A stretch of DNA of 64,000 nt from an uncultured Bacilli bacterium (GTDB lineage Bacteria > Bacillota_I > Bacilli_A > RF39 > UBA660), in contig CALVKA010000004.1 of the NCBI GenBank assembly GCA_944332475.1, forward strand, positions 18,091-82,090, read 5' to 3'. Positions 36,888-45,917 of the stretch are shown piece by piece (the stretch's first letter is position 1; each line of letters opens with the position of its first letter). Position numbers and translations under genes: made by a program. The notes beneath the pieces were generated by a model. The model searched no databases. It had not been told where the DNA came from and saw only the letters and a list, made by a program, of their open reading frames with translations.

Positions 36888-36909
36888 AAAAATTCCTCCT
36901 ATTTTTATC

Positions 36910-39003
36910 TTAAACTTTTGATAGTTTTTTATGATTTTTCATCAGTTTTTTAATTCCATGAGGATGTTTAAAAGCAACACTTACTAGTGTATTAGTCACT
37001 TCTACTACTCTACCTGTTCCAAAGGTTTCATGGTAGACGTAGTCTCCTACTTGATAATCAACCTCTTCTTTTCTAAACATTTCTTCTGGCTCTATTTTTT
37101 GTTCTTGTTGTGGTAATTCGTCTTTTACATTGGTTTCCATTAAGTCTTTATTAATTTCACCTATGAATCTACTGACGGGATTGATTTGTTCTTTTCCAAA
37201 TAGTGTTCTTCGTCTTGCATTTACTAGATGTAAGTCGTCCTTTGCTCTTGTAATTGCTACATAACAAAGTCTTCTTTCTTCTTCCAATTCGCTTGTTTCC
37301 ATAAGCGAATTCATGTGTGGAAATATTCCTTCTTCCATTCCCACGACAAAGACATGATCAAATTCTAATCCTTTGACAGAATGCACTGTCATCAAACTAA
37401 TTCTATTGGGATCATCTTTATATTCTTCTACATCACTAATTAAACTGATTTCTAGTAAAAAGTCCTCTAATGAAACTAATCCTTCTCTTTCTTCAAATGA
37501 TTTGGTAATGGATTTAAATTCTTCTAAGTTTTCTAGACGTACTTCTGATTCTAGTGTTTTTTCATTTTCTAATTCTTGTCTTAAGCCAGATGCATCTAAT
37601 ACTTTGTCAATTAATTCTGTTAGGGTTAATTCTTCTGATAGGGATTTTAGTTGCTCTATCATGTTTTTAAATTGTAATTCTTTTCCAGAAGATATCGCTT
37701 CATAAATGCTAATTTGTTCTTGGTCTGCTTTAGCGGTTAAGTTTTCTATTGTTCTAAGACCGATTCCTCTTTTTGGAGTGTTAATTACTCTAAGTAGACT
37801 GACATTATCTTTTGAGTTGTGAATTAGTCGTAAATAAGCAATTAAATCTTTAATTTCTTTTCTAGAATAGAAATAAAAACTACCAATAACGCGATATGGC
37901 ATATTTTCTTTTAGCATTTCTTCTTCTAGTACACGGGATTGGGCATTGGTTCTATATAGAACCGCAATATCTTTATATTCTACATCCTTGTTTCTTAATT
38001 CTTTTATTTTGCGAATCACATACTGAGCTTCGTCTCGTTCATTATATGCTCTATAATACTTAATTTTTTCTCCTTTTCCGCGAGAAGTCCAAAGATTCTT
38101 ATCTTTTCTTTGAGTATTATTTTTTATGACTTGATTGGCTGCATCTAGAATGGTACTAGTAGAACGATAGTTTTCTTCTAATAAAATCGTTTTAGCATCT
38201 TTATAATCTTTTTCAAAATTTAAGATATTTTTATAGTTGGCCCCTCTAAAACTATAAATACTTTGAGAATCATCTCCGACACAGGTTATCTTTCTACTTT
38301 TGGCACTGATTAATTTAGATAAAATATATTGTGCTTCATTTGTGTCCTGATATTCATCAATTAAAATATATTGATAAAGTTCTTGGTATCTTTGAAGAAC
38401 ACTTGGGTTTTCTTTAAATAACTTAATTGGTAATAGTAATAAATCATCAAAATCTACAGAGTTATTTTTCTTTAATTTTTCTTCATATTTTTCATAGACT
38501 TTGTGCATTACTTTTTCGTAATCACTAACTGCATATCGTTCGTACATCTCTGGTGTCATCATTTCATTTTTACAACTGCTAATTTTATTACGAATTGCTC
38601 TTGGATTATAGATTTTTGGATCATAGCCTAAATCTTTAATAATCTTTTTTACTACCGTTAGAGAATCATCGCTATCCATGATAACGAAGTTAGATTCATA
38701 CCCTAGTTTTTTATAATTTTCTCTTAATAGTTTTAGACCAAAACTATGAAAGGTAGACACTTGAATTTTTTTGGCTAAATCTCCAATTAGGCCATATAAT
38801 CTATCTTTCATTTCTTTTGCTGCTTTATTTGTAAATGTAATTGCTAAAACATTATATGGATAAGCGAATCCTTCTTCAATTAAATATGCAATTTTCGTAG
38901 TTAGGGTTTTTGTTTTTCCGGCCCCTGCACCAGCTATGATTAGTAATGGTCCTTCATTATAAAGAACCGCTTCTTTTTGTTTGTCGTTTAAGCCTTCTAA
39001 CAT
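36910..39003 (-). CDS. pcrA: UvrD/PcrA-type ATP-dependent DNA helicase
   Basis: 697 residues from the ATG at 39003 (GTAGGT upstream), giving MLEGLNDKQKEAV as in other PcrA. The frame extends to 39045, but that would start upstream of the likely -10 (TATAAT, 39031..39026). SF1A motifs are in order: IIAGAGAGKTKTL (Walker A), ILIDEYQDTNEAQ (Walker B), VGDDSQSIYSFRGA, YRSTSTILDAAN, VHSVKGLEFDHVFV and VAITRAKDDLHL. The C-terminus has the PcrA Tudor-like segment GDYVYHETFGTGRVVEV that binds RNA polymerase. It unwinds 3'-5' in repair and removes RecA or stalled transcription complexes. Confidence 0.95.
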   Translation of the reverse strand: MLEGLNDKQKEAVLYNEGPLLIIAGAGAGKTKTLTTKIAYLIEEGFAYPYNVLAITFTNKAAKEMKDRLYGLIGDLAKKIQVSTFHSFGLKLLRENYKKLGYESNFVIMDSDDSLTVVKKIIKDLGYDPKIYNPRAIRNKISSCKNEMMTPEMYERYAVSDYEKVMHKVYEKYEEKLKKNNSVDFDDLLLLPIKLFKENPSVLQRYQELYQYILIDEYQDTNEAQYILSKLISAKSRKITCVGDDSQSIYSFRGANYKNILNFEKDYKDAKTILLEENYRSTSTILDAANQVIKNNTQRKDKNLWTSRGKGEKIKYYRAYNERDEAQYVIRKIKELRNKDVEYKDIAVLYRTNAQSRVLEEEMLKENMPYRVIGSFYFYSRKEIKDLIAYLRLIHNSKDNVSLLRVINTPKRGIGLRTIENLTAKADQEQISIYEAISSGKELQFKNMIEQLKSLSEELTLTELIDKVLDASGLRQELENEKTLESEVRLENLEEFKSITKSFEEREGLVSLEDFLLEISLISDVEEYKDDPNRISLMTVHSVKGLEFDHVFVVGMEEGIFPHMNSLMETSELEEERRLCYVAITRAKDDLHLVNARRRTLFGKEQINPVSRFIGEINKDLMETNVKDELPQQEQKIEPEEMFRKEEVDYQVGDYVYHETFGTGRVVEVTNTLVSVAFKHPHGIKKLMKNHKKLSKV

Positions 39004-39050
39004 TTTATACCTACTTTCCAACAACATTATATCGTATTTTGTCATTTTAG

Positions 39051-39083
39051 AAAAGAAAAATCACTAGTGTTGTCTAGTGATTT
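39051..39083 (-). terminator. Terminator of the sortase operon
   Basis: A 10-bp stem (39083-39074 with 39067-39058), 6-nt loop and U-rich exit. It overlaps the stop of the 417-residue frame. Confidence 0.82.
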
Positions 39084-40329
39084 ACTTTCTGTTTTCATAT
39101 AAATCTTTTAAGGTATCTAGTTTTATCTGTCTATTCTCTGGTCTTTGTTCTATTGCTGCTTGCTTTTTTTCTTGTTGCTGATAATTTTTTAAAATAGCAA
39201 GTACTCTTTTATAATCATCTAATGTTAATAAACCATCAAAAATATCTAGTGTTGTTTGATTTTTAGATTCTTTTTGTGGCTTAGTTACTGTCATTGCTTG
39301 TTTTGTTACAACCTTTGGGCCTTCTGTCATTGCGATATTACTTACTTTTTTCGTCTGTTGTATTATAACTGGTTTAGGCTGTTTCTTTGGTGTTGTTTGA
39401 CTTTTTTGTGGTTTCATAATTTCTTGATCACGTAGCATAATGTCTAATGCTTGTGGTGCTTCATTTAGAATTGGATCTGGTATATCTGTTAAGTAACTAC
39501 TATCATTCATAGAAATTGGTGCTGGTTCCTTCATGAAATCTATGATGGTTTGTTCTTTTTGCTTTGGTAAATCTTCTACTACGTGTTTTGGTTTTACATT
39601 TCCATGAATAATGGAAGGTACTTCTGTTTTTCTGATACTATCTGGGAGTTTTCTTTTAAAAATAGTTTCTGTTTTTATAATTGGTTCAGGAGCTGGTTCT
39701 CTGATGATAATCTTTTCTGGTTCTGGTTTTATAAACTCTTCTGTTTCTGTAACACTATGATTTTGTTGATATATTCTAATTATTTTATAAATTATTAAGA
39801 ATAAAATCCAAACAATGAATATCGTACTTGATAATTCAATTAATGCTTGTGCATTCTTATTTTGATAGACAGATGTTTGATCAAAAATGTCTAACTTATT
39901 TGTTGTTATGATATTCATAATTAATATTAATAAGTAATGGATGATACAAAACATTACTGTATTAATGGTTCTAATCCACTTTGTTATTTTTCGATTAAAT
40001 ACACTAATCCAAAGAATGATATTGGTCACTATGATTGCTGCAAAATAGATAGCTAAATTAGGAAAATATACTGCAATGAAGAAATTATCCATCATATAAT
40101 CAAATAAACCGAATAATTCTTCTCTATAAAATAGGATAGAAGCTATTATGATTGCTCCATAGATAACAACACAAATAATTCTACTTACTTTTTTTGTCTT
40201 TGTACTTGTTGTAATTAGTAGTGCTGCTAATGCTATTAAAATGATAATAGCTACTATAAATAGGCCTGAAGATGATGTGACATCCCCTAGGACTTTTAAT
40301 TTATCTAATAGCGATAACTTCGACATCAT
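39082..40329 (-). CDS. Polytopic membrane protein with long disordered cytoplasmic tail (sortase operon)
   Basis: About 415 residues; ATG at 40329 taken, with GGGGGGTG just upstream (a GTG two codons earlier lies on that site, and the adjacent ATG at 40326 is equally possible). About five to six membrane helices (residues 20-190) are followed by a low-complexity tail (about 200-360) rich in Pro, Lys and Glu. A short helical end (TLDIFDGLLTLDDYKRVLAILKNY) could bind a partner. I do not recognise the family. It is the last gene after the adhesin and sortase, so it may help export or position them, but this rests on gene order. Confidence 0.7.
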   Translation of the reverse strand: MMSKLSLLDKLKVLGDVTSSSGLFIVAIIILIALAALLITTSTKTKKVSRIICVVIYGAIIIASILFYREELFGLFDYMMDNFFIAVYFPNLAIYFAAIIVTNIILWISVFNRKITKWIRTINTVMFCIIHYLLILIMNIITTNKLDIFDQTSVYQNKNAQALIELSSTIFIVWILFLIIYKIIRIYQQNHSVTETEEFIKPEPEKIIIREPAPEPIIKTETIFKRKLPDSIRKTEVPSIIHGNVKPKHVVEDLPKQKEQTIIDFMKEPAPISMNDSSYLTDIPDPILNEAPQALDIMLRDQEIMKPQKSQTTPKKQPKPVIIQQTKKVSNIAMTEGPKVVTKQAMTVTKPQKESKNQTTLDIFDGLLTLDDYKRVLAILKNYQQQEKKQAAIEQRPENRQIKLDTLKDLYENRK

Positions 40330-40353
40330 CTTCACCCCCCTACTTCACTCTTT

Positions 40354-41028
40354 TTATTCTGCTTCTACATTATCTAGTTCAGCAATATAAACTGTCTGTG
40401 TTGTTTCGTCATTGTTGGTACAAGTTACTAGTGTTAATGTTGTCTTATCATAATTACGATAAATTGCTATTTTACCAGTTTTTGGTTGTTCATATATATT
40501 GGTAATTTTATATGTATAACGTTTTCCTTTATAGGTTACGTATGCTTCATCGCCTACTTCTAGTTGATATAATTCATTGAAAAAAGCTTTCCATCCTGTT
40601 CCTGAATGTCCTGCTAGAATAAAGTTTCCTTTGTCTACATCAGGATAGGTAGACCCATCTATTACCATGATATTTTTTTCAACATCATTTTCTGAAGAAC
40701 GTTTATCTACAAATCCTTTATTCAAATTAATTTTAGGAATGACTAAATATCCAATATAGTCATCTGTATATGTATCACTTTCTTCTACCCCTTCTATTTG
40801 TTCTTCTGTTTGTCCTTCTGGCTCTTCTGAAATTTGACTAGCTATTTCTTCATTTTCATTTGATTTATAAAAAATATTGGCCATGTAATCATAAGCATAT
40901 ACTTTTTTTGTTTGAATATAATTATACGAAACAAAGAATCCCCCTGTTAGTGTCAGGATGGCCCCAACGATGGCTACAACACTTGGAGAGATTCTTTTTT
41001 TCTTATATTCTTGATTTCTTTTGAACAA
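40354..41028 (-). CDS. Sortase with no C-terminal catalytic Arg
   Basis: 224 residues from a TTG at 41028 that follows GGTGG at 7 nt and lies inside the end of the adhesin gene in another frame. The open frame reaches a TTG at 41055. One membrane helix precedes an acidic linker and a sortase beta-barrel: YIGYLVIPKINLN, the catalytic His in FILAGHSGTGW and Cys in TLTLVTCTNND. These are His150/Cys212 counted from 41055. The 21 residues after Cys contain no Arg, whereas sortases normally have an essential Arg about 8-12 residues on; Gln or Thr is there instead (TTQTVYIAEL). It probably anchors the VPNTN adhesin encoded directly upstream. Confidence 0.82.
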   Translation of the reverse strand: MFKRNQEYKKKRISPSVVAIVGAILTLTGGFFVSYNYIQTKKVYAYDYMANIFYKSNENEEIASQISEEPEGQTEEQIEGVEESDTYTDDYIGYLVIPKINLNKGFVDKRSSENDVEKNIMVIDGSTYPDVDKGNFILAGHSGTGWKAFFNELYQLEVGDEAYVTYKGKRYTYKITNIYEQPKTGKIAIYRNYDKTTLTLVTCTNNDETTQTVYIAELDNVEAE

Positions 41029-42253
41029 ATTTAATTCCACCGCCGATAATTCCAAGACCTAAAATAACTAGTAATATTGAACTTGCTGTATTTGTATTTG
41101 GAACAGATATTTCAGGGTAGTTCTCGATGGTAATTTGTTGTGATACATTTTCTGAATCTAATGTGAAAGAAATCACTTTATTACTTTTTTGATATCCTTC
41201 TGGTGCTTGTACTTCTTCTACTGTATAAGTTCCATCTTTTAAACCAGTTAAAACATATGGATCAGTAGTTGAAGTAAATCTTGCTACTTCATTTCCATCT
41301 GCATCTTTTATAACAATTACTGCACCTGCTAATGGTTGACCTGTAGATTGATCAATTTTTACGATTGTAACTTTAGATGTTGAAATCGTTAAATCGATAG
41401 ATGTATTTACATTTTCTTCTACTGGACTAATCACAGATGGCGTAACATTTTGTTGATTATCATTTTCTGGTTGATATTCATAAGCTTTATATACTTTACC
41501 AGTTGCACTGATGTTTACTTTAATATTTACTAAGCTATCATCTACATCTGATACTGGTACTTGTACTCTGAATGTTTCGTTAGCTGCAAATGTAGTTTTA
41601 GCAGTTCCATTACTGTCAATTGCAACTGTGTTACTTGGTCCTTCTGCAATCTCTACGTTGTATTCGTCTACATTTGTAGATGATACTGTAATTTCATCTG
41701 ATACATAATAGCTACCATCACTAGACATAGATAGTGCATTGTTTGAGATAGTAGCGCTAATTGATGAAGATTGATATCCTTGCTCTTTTGCTACTTTTGC
41801 TTTTGCAACTAAATCTTGAATATATGGTCTTAAATTATATTGATCTGAACCATCTGTTTTGAATGATACAGAAAGATTGGAGCTTCCTGTTGTATCATCT
41901 AAATACCACCATAATGCAGTTTGTGTAATATAGTAATCTTTTAATCTTTCACCTGTGAAAGTCTTATTTGGATAACCATTTAGCATGATGTAAGCAACTC
42001 CAGCATCTAGTTCTCCTACTAGGTGAGCTGTTGTATTTTGTGCTGTATATTTATGAATGTTTAAACAATACATAAGATCACCATCAATAGTTGTCTTAGT
42101 TGTGAAATAGGTTCCCGCAATATATCCAGGAACTTGCTCTGTACCACCTAGTTCAATTGATTGTGGTACAGCATATACGCTAGTTGTTAGTGTGCAGTAA
42201 CTAACAATGGCAACTAAAAATGCTACCAATATTTTTTTTAATTTCTTTTTCAT
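41003..42253 (-). CDS. Thioester-domain surface adhesin with Cna-B domain and VPNTN sorting signal
   Basis: 416 residues. Signal peptide (1-28). Residues about 45-150 form a thioester domain: MYCLNIHKYT (Cys63) and YYITQTALWWYL (Gln111) make the Cys-Gln thioester (TQxA) used by Gram-positive adhesins to bind host proteins covalently. A mid-region of beta structure leads to a Cna-B/SpaA-like domain (about 290-380) with TIVKIDQSTGQPLAGA and TVEEVQAPEGY, the Lys and Glu positions of an internal isopeptide bond. The C-terminus is a wall-sorting signal with VPNTN (384-388) in place of LPXTG, a hydrophobic helix and KKSRI. Strong promoter at 42280-42308. Confidence 0.88.
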   Translation of the reverse strand: MKKKLKKILVAFLVAIVSYCTLTTSVYAVPQSIELGGTEQVPGYIAGTYFTTKTTIDGDLMYCLNIHKYTAQNTTAHLVGELDAGVAYIMLNGYPNKTFTGERLKDYYITQTALWWYLDDTTGSSNLSVSFKTDGSDQYNLRPYIQDLVAKAKVAKEQGYQSSSISATISNNALSMSSDGSYYVSDEITVSSTNVDEYNVEIAEGPSNTVAIDSNGTAKTTFAANETFRVQVPVSDVDDSLVNIKVNISATGKVYKAYEYQPENDNQQNVTPSVISPVEENVNTSIDLTISTSKVTIVKIDQSTGQPLAGAVIVIKDADGNEVARFTSTTDPYVLTGLKDGTYTVEEVQAPEGYQKSNKVISFTLDSENVSQQITIENYPEISVPNTNTASSILLVILGLGIIGGGIKFVQKKSRI

Positions 42254-42279
42254 ATCGTTTCCCCCTCCAATGTGGCTAT

Positions 42280-42308
42280 ATTATACCACAAAACACTATA
42301 TATTTCAA
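42280..42308 (-). promoter_or_regulatory. Adhesin-sortase operon promoter (extended -10)
   Basis: TTGAAA (42308..42303), 17 nt, TATAAT (42285..42280) preceded by TGG; GGAGGGGG serves as ribosome binding site. Predicts high expression. Confidence 0.88.
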
Positions 42309-42389
42309 GAGAAAGTTTTTTTGACTTTTTTCTCTTTCTCATTGATATTATATTATGTTTTTGGGTGTTTGGAAAGGGCTTTGTCTTAT

Positions 42390-42848
42390 TTAATAATAAA
42401 GATTCCAGCTACTATCATAATTTACTGTGTCTCCGTCCATTTCGGTTGTATTTTGATAATTGTCTGACGTATTATATTTTTCTAATAAGATATTTGTTGG
42501 AATGACAATTATAAGCGTTAATAATACCGTAAATAAAACGGTTTCTAAAGCAAAGAAAATACTCTTTTCTTCACTCTCTAATAGCTTTTCTGGTCTTATT
42601 TTTCCTCCATGACTATAAGCTAGATAGACAATAGCTCCTACTAATCCCAATCCCAATAAAATAATTACTATAATTTGGATAAAGGATAGACTTGGATCAA
42701 CATTGACAACTTGTCTAAGACCATAGGATTGATACACTACTTGACCATTATGTTTAAATGCATAATAGATGGTATAGCTAATTCCTATCAAAGCTATGAT
42801 TATAATCAATAAACATATTCTTACATATTCATTTATTTTATTTTTCAA
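42390..42848 (-). CDS. Small three-helix membrane protein, unknown function
   Basis: 152 residues, starting with TTG (42848) behind GGGAGA. Three membrane helices (about 9-30, 55-78 and 98-118) with a short outer loop containing YQSYGLRQVVNVDP. The tail is acidic (NYQNTTEMDGDTVNYDSS). No family recognised. It lies between the adhesin promoter and the terminator of the NUDIX group, in the same direction as both neighbours but with no visible coupling. Confidence 0.6.
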   Translation of the reverse strand: MKNKINEYVRICLLIIIIALIGISYTIYYAFKHNGQVVYQSYGLRQVVNVDPSLSFIQIIVIILLGLGLVGAIVYLAYSHGGKIRPEKLLESEEKSIFFALETVLFTVLLTLIIVIPTNILLEKYNTSDNYQNTTEMDGDTVNYDSSWNLYY

Positions 42849-42869
42849 TTTATCATCTCCCTTTTAAAT

Positions 42870-42905
42870 AAAATACACGCCTTTTGTGAAAAAAACGTGT
42901 ATTTT
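42870..42905 (-). terminator. Terminator of the acyltransferase-YfcE-NUDIX operon
   Basis: A perfect 10-bp stem AAAATACACG/CGTGTATTTT (42870-42879 with 42896-42905), 16-nt loop. Confidence 0.7.
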
Positions 42906-42907
42906 TG

Positions 42908-43336
42908 TTATTTATATTCTTTTTTTAATGCTTTTTCTATATAAGAAATATTTATTGGTAAAATATTTATTTTCTCTTGTGACAAATTTTTAAGAGCTAA
43001 TTTTCTTATTTCATAATAATTATTTTCATTATTTTCTTCTTTTTCTTCTCCACCTAATCGAGGCGTTCCAGAAATAATTTTAGCATGATAATGATAATCC
43101 ACTCCGTTTTTTGTTGGATTTTCTCCAAGATATCCTAATAATTTAATATCTACCATAAATTCTTCTTTAATTTCTCTTATTACTGCTTGTTCTGGTGTTT
43201 CATTTTCTTCTATTTTTCCACCTGGAATGGCATAATAAGTAAGTACTTTATTACCTTTTCTTTTTTTACGATATAATAGATAAATATCTTTTTCGTCTTC
43301 TGTTAAGATTATTGCTCTAGCAGTGTCTCTTCTCAT
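42908..43336 (-). CDS. NUDIX hydrolase
   Basis: 142 residues with a full NUDIX box from GGKIEENETPEQAV to REIKEEF, the acidic residues binding Mg. It lacks the usual Gly after the last Glu pair (EEFMVD). Hydrolyses nucleoside diphosphate-linked compounds; the substrate is unknown. Overlaps the YfcE gene by 4 nt (ATGA), so it is translated from the same message. Confidence 0.88.
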   Translation of the reverse strand: MRRDTARAIILTEDEKDIYLLYRKKRKGNKVLTYYAIPGGKIEENETPEQAVIREIKEEFMVDIKLLGYLGENPTKNGVDYHYHAKIISGTPRLGGEEKEENNENNYYEIRKLALKNLSQEKINILPINISYIEKALKKEYK

Positions 43337-43869
43337 ATTAAGTCCTCTTCTGCGACAATATTATCCTCTACATCGTAAATCGTTGCTTTTTCTTCTTCTA
43401 AGATTAAATAGGTTGGCCTTCCTTCTCTTGGTAAAGAAATAGACCCTGGATTTATATAATAATTTGTTTCCACTTTTTTAATAAATGGAATATGAAAGTG
43501 TCCGTAAATTAATATAGAATTCTCTTTATTCCAATTGCTTTCGTTGTAGATATGTCCGTGTGTAATATAGATATCTTTGCTTTCCATCATAATTAAACTT
43601 AAATCTTGAATTATTGGAAAGTTTGATACGGATATATCTACTTCTGAATCACAATTTCCTCGCATGCAAATTAAATTCTCTTTCATCGATTCTAAAAATT
43701 TTTGAACACTTGAAATGTCATATCCTTCTATCATTTTATTTCGTGGTCCAATATAGTATAAATCACCTAATACGACTAGTTTGTCACAATCAAATTCTTT
43801 ATATTTTTCTTTTATCTTTGGCAAATTTGTTTTTATTCCATGGATATCAGATATCACCATTAATCTCAT
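43333..43869 (-). CDS. YfcE/MJ0936-family metallophosphoesterase
   Basis: 178 residues with the calcineurin-like metal motifs MVISDIHGI, VVLGDLYYIGPRN, CMRGNCDS, YITHGHIYN and YGHFHIPF, ending NPGSISLPREGRPTYLIL. This is the compact YfcE-type phosphodiesterase. Physiological substrate unknown. Starts 3 nt after the acyltransferase stop and overlaps the NUDIX gene; both may act on nucleotide-linked compounds (inference). AGAGGA ribosome binding site. Confidence 0.92.
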   Translation of the reverse strand: MRLMVISDIHGIKTNLPKIKEKYKEFDCDKLVVLGDLYYIGPRNKMIEGYDISSVQKFLESMKENLICMRGNCDSEVDISVSNFPIIQDLSLIMMESKDIYITHGHIYNESNWNKENSILIYGHFHIPFIKKVETNYYINPGSISLPREGRPTYLILEEEKATIYDVEDNIVAEEDLI

Positions 43870-43872
43870 ATG

Positions 43873-44967
43873 TTATCCTCTCTTTCTTACTTTTTCTTTC
43901 TTTTGTTCTAATTCTTTTTTTAATTTTCTTTTGATTTTTAGTTTCGGCCAGATTATTTCTGCAATGATATAGGTAAGTATAGCCAGGCTAATTGTCATGC
44001 CCCAGTACACCATTAAGGTATGATGATAAGATAGATGAATATTATTTTGTACAAAAGTTCGGACTGGAACATTGGCTAAATACATAAGAAAACCAAATTT
44101 TCCTAATGATTGAAATTTTGGAGATGTAAATATCTTGGATGTATAGCTTTGATTACTGAAAGTAATAGAAATACTAAAGAAAAATATAATCGCAATTAAA
44201 TAACTTCCAGCAATACCATAGTGCATGTTCGCAACTAAAAATAGATACATCAAAGTCTCTAATACCGTAATTATTATTTTTTGTTTCCTGGTCCATTCTT
44301 TTTTCTTAAGATAATTAGAAAACGCATAGGCTAAAACTCCAATATTCATAAAAATTAGCCCTTTGTAGAACCCATCAATAAAAATAAAATTACTTACTAG
44401 GGGATCTGTAATATTTATGTGTTGATAACGTACTAGACCGTATGTAAATAAAATGATAGCTGGTGATATATAATATATATAGGTTTTTTTATATTTATAT
44501 ACCAATGGAAATAATAAGAAAAATAAGACTAACATAACGGAAATATACCAACATCCTAGATTTATTCCCATTCCATTTCCTAAAAAACCTAAAAAGAATA
44601 ATTCACTGATAGTACTGTCTGAAAATAGGATATGATAGTCTAATATGTTTCTATAGTATACTAAAATATATCCTAGTATTGTTATCACAATGATACTGGG
44701 AAGTAGTGGTTTTAATCTGCTCCATACAAATTTTAAATCTAGTTTTCCAATATTTTCTTTTGTTTTTTTCTCGGATATTTTTTCTACGGATTTTATAAAT
44801 AAAAATCCTGTTACAATAAAATAAAAATCTACAGCAAAATAGCCTCGATTAAAATACCCTGCCCCAAATACTCCAGTAAATACCCAGCTGTGATATGATA
44901 CAATCATCAAGCTGAAAACAAATCTTAAAAAGTCTATATAATAATTTCTATCTTTTTGTATATTCAT
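43873..44967 (-). CDS. Acyltransferase family 3 membrane protein
   Basis: 364 residues. RNYYIDFLRFVFSLMIVSYHSW, the helix-1 His followed by GYFNRGYFAVDFYFIVTGFLF, and a further nine helices mark this as acyltransferase family 3. It is more distant from the two polysaccharide-cluster copies and has a basic C-terminus. Probably O-acetylates an envelope polymer. First gene of an operon with yfcE-like and NUDIX genes, from an extended -10 promoter. Confidence 0.87.
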   Translation of the reverse strand: MNIQKDRNYYIDFLRFVFSLMIVSYHSWVFTGVFGAGYFNRGYFAVDFYFIVTGFLFIKSVEKISEKKTKENIGKLDLKFVWSRLKPLLPSIIVITILGYILVYYRNILDYHILFSDSTISELFFLGFLGNGMGINLGCWYISVMLVLFFLLFPLVYKYKKTYIYYISPAIILFTYGLVRYQHINITDPLVSNFIFIDGFYKGLIFMNIGVLAYAFSNYLKKKEWTRKQKIIITVLETLMYLFLVANMHYGIAGSYLIAIIFFFSISITFSNQSYTSKIFTSPKFQSLGKFGFLMYLANVPVRTFVQNNIHLSYHHTLMVYWGMTISLAILTYIIAEIIWPKLKIKRKLKKELEQKKEKVRKRG

Positions 44968-44984
44968 ACTACCACCCTATATTT

Positions 44985-44993
44985 ATTATAGCA
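44985..44993 (-). promoter_or_regulatory. Extended -10 promoter of the acyltransferase operon
   Basis: TGC-TATAAT (44993..44985) about 18 nt before the ATG; weak -35. The leader is very short. Confidence 0.6.
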
Positions 44994-45011
44994 TTGATAG
45001 ATTTCTTTTCA

Positions 45012-45041
45012 TAATAAAAAGTGACTTTTAGGGTCACTTTT
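45012..45041 (-). terminator. Terminator of the ABC importer operon
   Basis: A 9-bp stem AAAAGTGAC/GTCACTTTT (45017-45025 with 45033-45041), loop of 7 and U-rich exit, 70 nt past the permease stop. Confidence 0.8.
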
Positions 45042-45110
45042 ATCCGGAAGATTCTTAATTGAGAAATTATTTCTTATTTCTTTTTGTTTTGTGTTTTGTT
45101 TCTTTTTCTA

Positions 45111-45917
45111 TTATGCACTTCCTCTTCTTTTTTTTATATAATTTTCTAGACTATCAATTATAATATACATGATATAAGAAATGATTCCTAAAATCACTAC
45201 TCCTGTGATTACTAGGTTAATATTAAAGACTTGGGAACCATACATGATTAAATATCCGAGTCCACTTTTTGATACTAATAATTCTCCCATAATGACTCCT
45301 ATTAGAGACATAGAAATATTAATTTTTAAGGCACTAATTAATGTTGGTACATTGCTGGGTAATACTGCCTTTGTAAATATTTGGCATTTTGTTGCACCAA
45401 GGGATTTTAATAATGTAATATAACTTTTATTTGTTCTAGCAAATCCTTGATATATCGTCAGGATTGTTACAAAGGTACTAATTAGTAGAGCCATAAAAAT
45501 AATGGAATTCATACTGGCACCTACCCAAATAATAATCAAAGGTCCTAAGGCTACTTTTGGTAGAGAGTTTAATATCGTTATATAAGGGTCAATAATCTTT
45601 GCTATTATTTTGTTACTCCAAAGAATAGTGGCAACGATAAAACCTATTATAGTTGCTACTAAAAAACTTACTATCACTTCGTATAAGGTTATTCCTATAT
45701 GAGTAAACAGAGTTTGATCTTTTAATAATTGGATAGTTGTTTCTATTACTTCTGATGGGGATGATGATAAAAATGTATTGATTAATTCAAATCTTGATAA
45801 CAATTCCCAGGCAATTAAAAATACAACAATAATTAACAAGCGAAAAAAGAAAACAATTCTTTTTTCCTTTTTTTGTTTTTTTAAATAATCTATATGTTCC
45901 TTACTGTATGTGGACAT
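45111..45917 (-). CDS. ABC importer permease (SsuC/ThiX-like)
   Basis: 268 residues, six membrane helices. BPD_transp_1 features: VSFLVATIIGFIVATIL, the EAA loop YITLLKSLGATKCQIFTKAVLP, and GELLVSKSGLGYLI. Typical of permeases for nitrate, sulfonate, taurine or pyrimidine-precursor importers. Overlaps the ATPase gene by 17 nt, with its GGAGGG site inside that gene. Last gene of the operon. Confidence 0.93.
   Translation of the reverse strand: MSTYSKEHIDYLKKQKKEKRIVFFFRLLIIVVFLIAWELLSRFELINTFLSSSPSEVIETTIQLLKDQTLFTHIGITLYEVIVSFLVATIIGFIVATILWSNKIIAKIIDPYITILNSLPKVALGPLIIIWVGASMNSIIFMALLISTFVTILTIYQGFARTNKSYITLLKSLGATKCQIFTKAVLPSNVPTLISALKINISMSLIGVIMGELLVSKSGLGYLIMYGSQVFNINLVITGVVILGIISYIMYIIIDSLENYIKKRRGSA

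Noticed and set aside
39004..39045. Longer pcrA N-terminus starting at 39045
   Set aside because: It would begin upstream of the TATAAT at 39031..39026 and has no ribosome binding site; the ATG at 39003 matches other PcrA proteins.
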